Assembly: GCA_038058335.1 (NCBI GenBank)
Contig: JBBUBI010000067.1
Coordinates: 1 to 10,189 of the forward strand
Reading direction: 5' to 3'
DNA length: 10,189 nucleotides
From: JBBTVO01 sp038058335
Lineage (GTDB): Bacteria > Patescibacteriota > Microgenomatia > Levybacterales > UBA12049
Shown here: in pieces, positions 6,569-10,189 of the stretch
Layout of the letters: the number at the start of each line of letters is the position of its first letter
How positions within the stretch are numbered: position 1 is the first letter of the stretch
Made by a program: the position numbers and the translations under genes
Notes under the pieces: model-generated
What the model saw: only the letters and a program-made list of their open reading frames with translations
Database searches by the model: none
Told to the model about the DNA's origin: nothing

Positions 6569-6643
6569 TAGCGTCTAGTGATTAGCGATTAGGATCTAGT
6601 TGTATTTTAAACTATACGCTATACGCTATTTTCTAAACGCTTA
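6569..6643. repeat. Heptad-phased inverted array filling the nif3-efp spacer
   Basis: Plus-strand units with a leading TAG start every 7 nt at 6569, 6576, 6583, 6590 and 6597 (e.g. TAGCGTC, TAGCGAT). After a short AT centre, units inverted on the other strand follow: CTATACG at 6612 and 6619, CTATTTT at 6626 and CTAAACG at 6633, which read TAGCGTA-type on the minus strand. The halves pair over most of their length (for example CTAG/AGCG segments), giving a long imperfect stem with a loop near 6602-6608. The array runs into the stop codon TAA (6643-6641) of the NIF3-like gene. Confidence 0.8.
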
Positions 6644-7597
6644 AGTCTTTCTTTTTACCCTAATTAACCCTGAGCACGCAACTATCTTTACTCCCCTTTT
6701 CTCCAGCGCGTCCAGAAATATATTCGCACCGATTGAATCAGATGCCATATGTCCTGTATTTATAACGTTTATGTGTAATTTCTTAAGCTCTGTCAATGCC
6801 TCCTCAGGCAAATGCATATCGACAATCGTACCCACGCCCGCTTTGGCAAGCTCTATATAGAGTTCTTTTGATGGATTAGTGCCTCCCGTGAAAGAAATAA
6901 ACAACTTCCCTACTCTTGATTTGGGAATTCCGGATATGATTGCCGGCCCTGCTTTTCCTCTTTTTGCTTCGATAAATTCGGGGAGCTTTTCGATCTCATC
7001 AACTATCTCCCCCACGGTATCAAACTTTTTCTTCCCTAGGTAATTTCTCATAAATTGGTTTCCAAGATTATCCCAAATCGTGTGAATTACAAGAAAGGGT
7101 ACGTTAAGAAGTCTTGCAGCGTCCACATCTTGTCCGTGGTTGCGCGGATCAATCCTTCTTCTTACTTCGCCTTTCCTCTCTTCAAAAAGTGAATGCGCCA
7201 CATTTACGGGAATTCCTGCTTCCTCAAACATTTCTATCTGAATATCCATAACCTCATGAAGCGAGGCAAGAGCATGCCCTGATGGGTGGTGTGAAATAAG
7301 AAGGTCTATGTCATCGCCCTTTTCATTTAACCTATCCAGTAAGAGAAGGTCGGCAACCCCAGCATCAATTCCCGCCATAAGTTTTTTGACCTGAGCCTTA
7401 GGATCACCGAATAAAATCCGGCAGTCAGAATATGGATTGGTCAAAGCCTCTTTATCAAAAAAGTCTTTTTTCTTGGCTGGTAACTCATCATAATCTTTCT
7501 TAATTCTTGCAAGAAATTTGGCAACGCCAGCTGCTCCGCGCGGATCCGCCTTGCTCCCCATTTCAACTGCCAATTCATAGATTTCTTGAAGTGTCAT
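6641..7597 (-). CDS. NIF3/DUF34-family metal-binding protein
   Basis: 318 aa. The two conserved metal-site regions of the NIF3 family (often annotated GTP cyclohydrolase I type 2 / Nif3-like dinuclear metal centre protein) are visible. One is LLISHHPSG (99-107) with the paired histidines 103-104. The other is INTGHMASDSIGANIF (279-294) near the C-terminus, with H283 and acidic D287. The N-terminal 60 residues form a helical extension not required in the minimal family. It is probably cytosolic. The biochemical role of the family is not settled, so no reaction is assigned. A GAGG lies about 11 nt before the ATG as a weak ribosome-binding site. The REP-like hairpins at 7614-7683 lie directly upstream, inside any leader. 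A 78-nt repeat spacer separates it from efp, so co-transcription is plausible but less certain than for the genes beyond. Confidence 0.9.
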   Translation of the reverse strand: MTLQEIYELAVEMGSKADPRGAAGVAKFLARIKKDYDELPAKKKDFFDKEALTNPYSDCRILFGDPKAQVKKLMAGIDAGVADLLLLDRLNEKGDDIDLLISHHPSGHALASLHEVMDIQIEMFEEAGIPVNVAHSLFEERKGEVRRRIDPRNHGQDVDAARLLNVPFLVIHTIWDNLGNQFMRNYLGKKKFDTVGEIVDEIEKLPEFIEAKRGKAGPAIISGIPKSRVGKLFISFTGGTNPSKELYIELAKAGVGTIVDMHLPEEALTELKKLHINVINTGHMASDSIGANIFLDALEKRGVKIVACSGLIRVKRKT

Positions 7598-7613
7598 GAT
7601 TCGAGTTTCCTCA

Positions 7614-7652
7614 TTCTTCGATTACACTCAGAATCCTGAGCTTGTCGAAGAA
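7614..7652. repeat. REP-like hairpin, CTGAG...TCGAAG type
   Basis: The outer arms TTCTTCGA (7614-7621) and TCGAAGAA (7645-7652) are exact inverted copies, and the inner arms CTCAG (7627-7631) and CTGAG (7636-7640) pair around a 4-nt loop. Between them lies an unpaired internal loop. The right half, AATCCTGAGCTTGTCGAAGA, belongs to the CTTCGACAAGCTCAG kind of dispersed element found in many bacterial genomes. It sits 16 nt upstream of the NIF3-like start codon. Confidence 0.7.
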
Positions 7653-7654
7653 CC

Positions 7655-7683
7655 ATGATACTGAACGTAGTTGAATGTATCAT
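7655..7683. repeat. Second hairpin paired with the REP-like element
   Basis: ATGATAC (7655-7661) and GTATCAT (7677-7683) form an exact 7-bp stem, with an inner AAC/GTT pairing around a GTA loop (7664-7672). The core TGAACGTAGTTGAA is a variant of the CTTCGACTACGCTCAG motif on the other strand. Only 2 nt separate it from the hairpin at 7614-7652, so the two make a tandem-hairpin module like a bacterial interspersed mosaic element. Confidence 0.6.
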
Positions 7684-7700
7684 AAAGGAAAGTATATAAT
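7671..7700 (+). promoter_or_regulatory. Candidate promoter upstream of tRNA-Leu
   Basis: TTGAAT at 7671-7676 (4 of 6 to the -35 consensus), an 18-nt spacer and a perfect TATAAT at 7695-7700. The predicted start near 7707 would leave about 100 nt of leader before the tRNA, to be removed by RNase P. The -35 box lies inside the right arm region of the hairpin at 7655-7683. This AT-rich spacer offers chance TATAAT matches, so the call is tentative. Confidence 0.35.
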
Positions 7701-7774
7701 AAAGAGGCTAAAAACACAATTGTTTCATTATTGAATTGTTTGATTGTTTAGGGTTTTAAGAATTGGTTTTTATT

Positions 7775-7809
7775 TAGAAACTAGAGTTTAGAAATTGGAA
7801 ATTAACATT
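7775..7809. repeat. Heptad array abutting the tRNA-Leu 5' end
   Basis: Five 7-nt units start at 7775, 7782, 7789, 7796 and 7803: TAGAAAC, TAGAGTT, TAGAAAT, TGGAAAT and TAACATT. They end exactly at 7809, one base before the first base of the mature tRNA. The preceding stretch 7719-7760 is rich in ATTG/TTGTTT words but I could not phase it cleanly to 7 nt, and an inverted half is not clear here. Confidence 0.55.
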
Positions 7810-7893
7810 GCCGGGGTGGTGGAATGGTAGACACGCGGGTCTCAAAAACCCGTGAGCTTAAAACTCGTGAGAGTTCGAGTCTCTCTCCCGGCA
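7810..7893 (+). tRNA. tRNA-Leu (anticodon CAA)
   Basis: 84 nt. The acceptor stem pairs GCCGGGG (7810-7816) with TCCCGGC (7886-7892), including a closing G-U, followed by discriminator A at 7893. The anticodon stem CGGGT (7836-7840) / ACCCG (7848-7852) frames the loop CTCAAAA, placing anticodon CAA at 7843-7845, which reads UUG leucine codons. A long variable arm (GAG...CTC stem) marks a class II tRNA, and the T arm is GAGAG-TTCGAGT-CTCTC. The next bases are CACA, so the 3' CCA is not encoded and must be added by nucleotidyltransferase. No intron. Confidence 0.96.
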
Positions 7894-7903
7894 CACAAAA
7901 GTT

Positions 7904-7937
7904 AATCCTGAGTCGAAGACGAAGGAACTCCCTCCTT
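7904..7937. repeat. Shortened copy of the REP-like element next to the assembly gap
   Basis: AATCCTGAGTCGAAGA (7904-7919) matches 7632-7651 except that the CTTG between CTGAG and TCGAAG is missing. A small perfect hairpin, AAGGA (7922-7926) with TCCTT (7933-7937), follows. The copy starts 11 nt after the tRNA, and the sequence is lost in Ns seven bases beyond the hairpin. Confidence 0.55.
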
Positions 7938-7943
7938 GCCCAC

Positions 7944-8043
7944 NNNNNNNNNNNNNNNNNNNNNNNNNNNNNNNNNNNNNNNNNNNNNNNNNNNNNNNNN
8001 NNNNNNNNNNNNNNNNNNNNNNNNNNNNNNNNNNNNNNNNNNN
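7944..8043. other. Assembly gap of 100 N
   Basis: Exactly 100 N, the conventional placeholder for a gap of unknown length. True distance and content are unknown, and the linkage of the two sides rests on scaffolding. The repeat immediately to its left is a plausible reason for the break. Confidence 0.98.
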
Positions 8044-8053
8044 CGTTATTTAA

Positions 8054-8069
8054 TTTTACTTAAGTAAAA
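8054..8069. terminator. 16-bp perfect palindrome just after a stop codon (possible weak terminator)
   Basis: TTTTACTTAAGTAAAA is a perfect palindrome beginning one base beyond the TAG stop (8072-8070) of the 79-aa minus-strand gene. As RNA it could form a 6-bp stem with a TTAA loop and flanking U-rich sequence. The stem is AT-rich and weak, so a protein-binding operator is an equal alternative. It lies 10 nt from the assembly gap. Confidence 0.3.
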
Positions 8070-8309
8070 CTACATTCCTGGTGTACCCGCACCTGTGTCT
8101 CCGCCTACTGCGCCTCCACCGGTCGCATCCCCACCTGTTGACCCTGTATCTCCTCCTTCAGTTGTTCCTTCTGGAGCTGGAGTTACTGGTGCTACCGGAG
8201 TCTGGGCTGTATCCCCACCCATGTCTCCTGCTGGAGCCTGCATGCCTCCCTGATCTGCTGGCGGAGGAGCTGGGTTTGGATTTGTTGTTCCTTGATTGTT
8301 ATCGTCCAT
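8070..8309 (-). CDS. Pro/Gly/Thr-rich low-complexity protein (79 aa)
   Basis: The frame is preceded by a purine-rich, strong Shine-Dalgarno-like stretch (AAGGGGGGTGAG) about 6 nt before ATG 8309-8307, the best ribosome-binding site in the window, and ends in TAG. The protein begins MDDNNQGTTNPNPAPPPADQ. It then alternates Pro/Ala-rich and Gly/Asp/Thr-rich segments, closing with repeated GGDTG/GGDA words. It has no Lys or Arg, no Cys and no hydrophobic core, so it should be acidic and disordered. There is no signal peptide or membrane helix. An APPPA stretch may need EF-P for translation (inference). The opposite strand is also open over most of this length, but that is expected from the skewed composition. 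I do not recognise the family; a flexible linker-like or surface-associated peptide is only a guess. Confidence 0.65.
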   Translation of the reverse strand: MDDNNQGTTNPNPAPPPADQGGMQAPAGDMGGDTAQTPVAPVTPAPEGTTEGGDTGSTGGDATGGGAVGGDTGAGTPGM

Positions 8310-8333
8310 TTGTTACTCACCCCCCTTCAAAAT

Positions 8334-8464
8334 AAATTCTAAATACGAAATTCGAAATCCTAAATAAATTATAATTTTCAAAATTCAAATGTTTATTATT
8401 TTGTTGATTGAAATTTCTATATTGTTTCGAGTTTTGATATTCGAGCTTCGAATTTCAAATTCTA
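8334..8464. repeat. Heptad-phased inverted array filling the spacer below dnaB
   Basis: On the plus strand, units start every 7 nt at 8339, 8346, 8353 and 8360 (CTAAATA, CGAAATT, CGAAATC, CTAAATA). On the minus strand, units start at 8464, 8457, 8450, 8443, 8436 and 8429 (TAGAATT, TGAAATT, CGAAGCT, CGAATAT, CAAAACT, CGAAACA). The two halves face each other around an AT-rich centre (8390-8422) and share the exact 10-bp inverted repeat GAAATTCGAA (8347-8356 and, inverted, 8447-8456). The first minus-strand unit supplies the TAG stop codon of dnaB. Confidence 0.75.
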
Positions 8465-9784
8465 ACTTTCTTCTCTCTTTCTCTCTGTATTATAAAATCT
8501 TATCCTATCTCCTTTAAAAAGTAAATCTATTTCTCCGGTCGGTCCGTTTCTGTGCTTGGCAATAAGAAGTTTGGTCGGAATTACATTCCCGATTGCCTCC
8601 TCCATTCTGTAGAGAAACATGACCACGTCTGCATCCTGCTCGATTGCTCCTGACTCACGAAGATCAGCGAGCTGAGGCTTCTTCTCTCCCCGATGTTCAA
8701 CTGCACGCGAAAGCTGTGAAACAGCAATTACGGGAATTTTTAGCTCACGCGCTAGATTTTTAAGCGACTGAGAAACCACAGAAACCTCCTGCACGCGGTT
8801 ATCATATCTCTTGCCTGGATTTATCAGCTGAAGATAATCAACAATTATCAGACCTACCTGACGCTCAAGCTGAAGACGCCTTGCTCGTGATCTCAGCTCG
8901 GCAACTGAAAGACCGGGGGTATCATCTATATATATTGGAGCATCCGCCAAAATTCCCATAGCTTCAGAAAGCTTGGTAAAATCAGACTCTGATAGCTTAC
9001 CCGTCTTAAGTCTCCACGCATCCACATCAGCCTGCCCCACCAAAAGCCTGTCGACGATTTCTTCCTGACTCATTTCAAGAGAAAATATTCCGACAGGTAC
9101 TTTCTGAGAAACCGCTACATATTGCGAAATATTTGCGATCATCGCAGTCTTTCCCTGACCAGGTCTTGCCGCCAAAACAATCATATTTGACTTCTGCATT
9201 CCAGAAAGAATATTATCAAGATCTGTAAAACCGGTTTTTATCCCCCGCATTCCGATACCGCCTTTATGAAGCTCATCGATTCTGTCAAAACTTTGGGCTA
9301 GCATCTCTTTAAGAGGCACAAATCCTGTTGTTTGGTGCCCCTGGGAAATCGCAAAGATTACAGATTCTGCTTTATCCAAAAGTTCAGATGTCTCCTTGTC
9401 CTCCATAAATCCCATCTCCGTAACTTGCGCTCCAAGAGTGATAAGAGCTCTTTTTACTGCACAATCTTTTATAAGACTGGCATAATGCTCGACATTCGCA
9501 GCAGTAGGAACGACTTCGACCAGATTTGTTAAATATGATGTTCCGATTTTGCTGTATTCTTTTATTTTCTTAAGCTCTGTTGTAAGCGTGAGGATGTCAA
9601 TTGGTTTTCTTTTCTCATAAAGCGACATCATCGCAGAAAAAACTATGCCGTTTGAAGCGTTATAAAAATCAGGAGCAGTCAAAACACCGGAGACAACGCT
9701 TATCGCGTCTTTATCAATTAGAATCGAGCCGAGAACACTTTCTTCGGCCTCTTCATTATGTGGAGGGACCTTGACTCCTGCCAT
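8462..9784 (-). CDS. dnaB: Replicative DNA helicase DnaB
   Basis: 440 aa, typical length. The N-terminal DnaB_N helical domain begins PPHNEEAEESVLGSILID (7-24). The RecA-like helicase domain follows: GFTDLD (185-190), Walker A ARPGQGKT (206-213, K212 and T213), FSLEMS (234-239) with the catalytic E237, Walker B GLIIVDYLQL (311-320) with D316, SQLSR (356-360), the LADLRESGAIEQDAD motif (372-386) and the C-terminal KHRNGPTG (410-417) with the arginine-finger region. The hexameric 5'-3' helicase unwinds DNA at the replication fork and recruits primase. All motifs are intact and no intein is present. The gene upstream ends 7 nt before the ATG, with no Shine-Dalgarno sequence in between, so coupled translation is likely. 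Downstream lies the heptad array. Confidence 0.98.
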   Translation of the reverse strand: MAGVKVPPHNEEAEESVLGSILIDKDAISVVSGVLTAPDFYNASNGIVFSAMMSLYEKRKPIDILTLTTELKKIKEYSKIGTSYLTNLVEVVPTAANVEHYASLIKDCAVKRALITLGAQVTEMGFMEDKETSELLDKAESVIFAISQGHQTTGFVPLKEMLAQSFDRIDELHKGGIGMRGIKTGFTDLDNILSGMQKSNMIVLAARPGQGKTAMIANISQYVAVSQKVPVGIFSLEMSQEEIVDRLLVGQADVDAWRLKTGKLSESDFTKLSEAMGILADAPIYIDDTPGLSVAELRSRARRLQLERQVGLIIVDYLQLINPGKRYDNRVQEVSVVSQSLKNLARELKIPVIAVSQLSRAVEHRGEKKPQLADLRESGAIEQDADVVMFLYRMEEAIGNVIPTKLLIAKHRNGPTGEIDLLFKGDRIRFYNTERKREES

Positions 9785-9791
9785 AAAGCAA

Positions 9792-10189
9792 CTATTTTAA
9801 TAAAACAACCTGCATGTCGACCGGAAGTTTTTCCGCAGTTTGGGAAAACTTAGAAGCCGTCTGATACTCTTTTCCGAGAAGTTTCGCGCCTGCCTCTGCG
9901 TCAGGACCATAAAGAATTGCAAGATTTGGCTCAAAAGATGATACCATTGTCGGCTTGAATTCACCTTCAATATTTAAGATCAACACACTATATGCTCCCT
10001 TTTCCTGCTGTTTTTCAATATCAGTATTTCGTCCGATAAAAATGTTTATTCCGTCAACTACAAGTGCGTAATAAAAATTATCGCCCGATGAAAATCCATT
10101 AACTCTGGCACCTGCAACTTCATAACTTCCTACTCCTTTTATTACAACTCTGTACTCAGATACTTTTGAAGAATCAGCATCAGAATCAG
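9792..10189 (-). CDS. Unrecognised protein, N-terminus cut by window edge
   Basis: A minus-strand frame is open from the right edge down to TAG 9794-9792, giving about 132 visible codons. A GTG at 9986-9984 could start a 64-aa frame, but the same frame continues upstream without a stop to the edge, so the real start is outside. The visible part opens with an Asp/Ser-rich stretch (DSDADSSK), then alternating hydrophobic and polar residues suggestive of beta strands (EYRVVIKGVGSYEVAGARV, NFYYALVVDGINIFIG, AYSVLILNIEGEFKP). The last 45 residues are more helical and end KLPVDMQVVLLK. No membrane segment or catalytic motif appears in the visible part. It lies 7 nt upstream of dnaB, implying co-transcription, but it is not ribosomal protein bL9, the common dnaB neighbour. 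A surface or secreted protein with a disordered linker is one possibility (inference). Confidence 0.7.
   Translation of the reverse strand, partial: DSDADSSKVSEYRVVIKGVGSYEVAGARVNGFSSGDNFYYALVVDGINIFIGRNTDIEKQQEKGAYSVLILNIEGEFKPTMVSSFEPNLAILYGPDAEAGAKLLGKEYQTASKFSQTAEKLPVDMQVVLLK

Noticed and set aside
7810..7893. tRNA-Ser or selenocysteine tRNA because of the long variable arm
   Set aside because: The acceptor stem is 7 bp and the anticodon CAA is unambiguous within a proper 7-nt loop, which fits leucine.
7810..7943. tRNA-associated integration site (att)
   Set aside because: No integrase and no second copy of the tRNA 3' end are visible; the flank is a REP-like repeat and then the gap.
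7824..8063. Plus-strand open frame across the tRNA and the gap
   Set aside because: It runs through the tRNA gene and 100 Ns, so it is not a real coding sequence.
8081..8335. Plus-strand Leu-rich open frame of 84 codons
   Set aside because: It mirrors the Pro/Gly/Thr-rich gene; the minus strand has the strong Shine-Dalgarno sequence and more sensible start and stop context.
8462..9784. Intein or insertion in dnaB
   Set aside because: Walker A, Walker B and the KHRNGPTG region are contiguous at normal spacing, and the length is standard.

Overview
The window most likely comes from a Candidate Phyla Radiation (Patescibacteria) genome, probably the Microgenomates side. This is inferred from AT-rich DNA, very tight co-directional packing with 1-4 nt junctions, many small or unrecognised membrane proteins, a tRNA without encoded CCA, and mosaics of short repeats in the few spacers. 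TGA ends several genes and tryptophan is written TGG where I checked, so the standard bacterial code is used, which argues against the UGA-recoded CPR lineages. A run of exactly 100 N (7944-8043) shows this is a scaffolded draft, so everything to its right is joined only by scaffolding.

Layout. Positions 1-1321 (minus): yebC and, coupled by a 4-nt overlap, a multi-spanning membrane protein that runs off the left edge. Positions 1322-1463: a divergent promoter region carrying a large imperfect hairpin built of 7-nt units. Positions 1464-2150 (plus): a TPR protein. Positions 2126-7597 (minus): a long gene string, read in order NIF3-like protein, elongation factor P, MFS transporter, degenerate Lgt-like membrane protein, RluA-family pseudouridine synthase, a 44-aa Lys-rich protein, a LytR_C-domain protein and a 55-aa membrane protein. 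From efp onward the genes are separated by a few nt or overlap, except for a 54-nt spacer ahead of the 44-aa gene. Positions 7598-7943: a repeat-rich spacer with REP-like hairpins and a plus-strand tRNA-Leu(CAA). Positions 8044-10189 (minus, beyond the gap): a Pro/Gly/Thr-rich 79-aa protein, a repeat-filled spacer, dnaB, and the C-terminal part of an unrecognised protein cut by the right edge.

Functionally this is mostly housekeeping: translation (efp, yebC, rRNA/tRNA pseudouridylation, tRNA-Leu), replication (dnaB) and envelope proteins (LytR_C, MFS, Lgt-like). No defence system, phage or complete mobile element is visible. EF-P and YebC, both linked to translation through polyproline stretches, lie in one window. 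EF-P carries arginine rather than lysine at its tip.

The most unusual signal is in the non-coding DNA. Four separate spacers (about 1327-1388, 6569-6643, 7775-7809 and 8334-8464) contain degenerate arrays with a 7-nt period, often with TAG or CGAA at the head of each unit. In three of them the units invert in the middle, so the whole spacer can fold into a long imperfect stem. The unit sequence differs from spacer to spacer while the period and inverted layout are kept.
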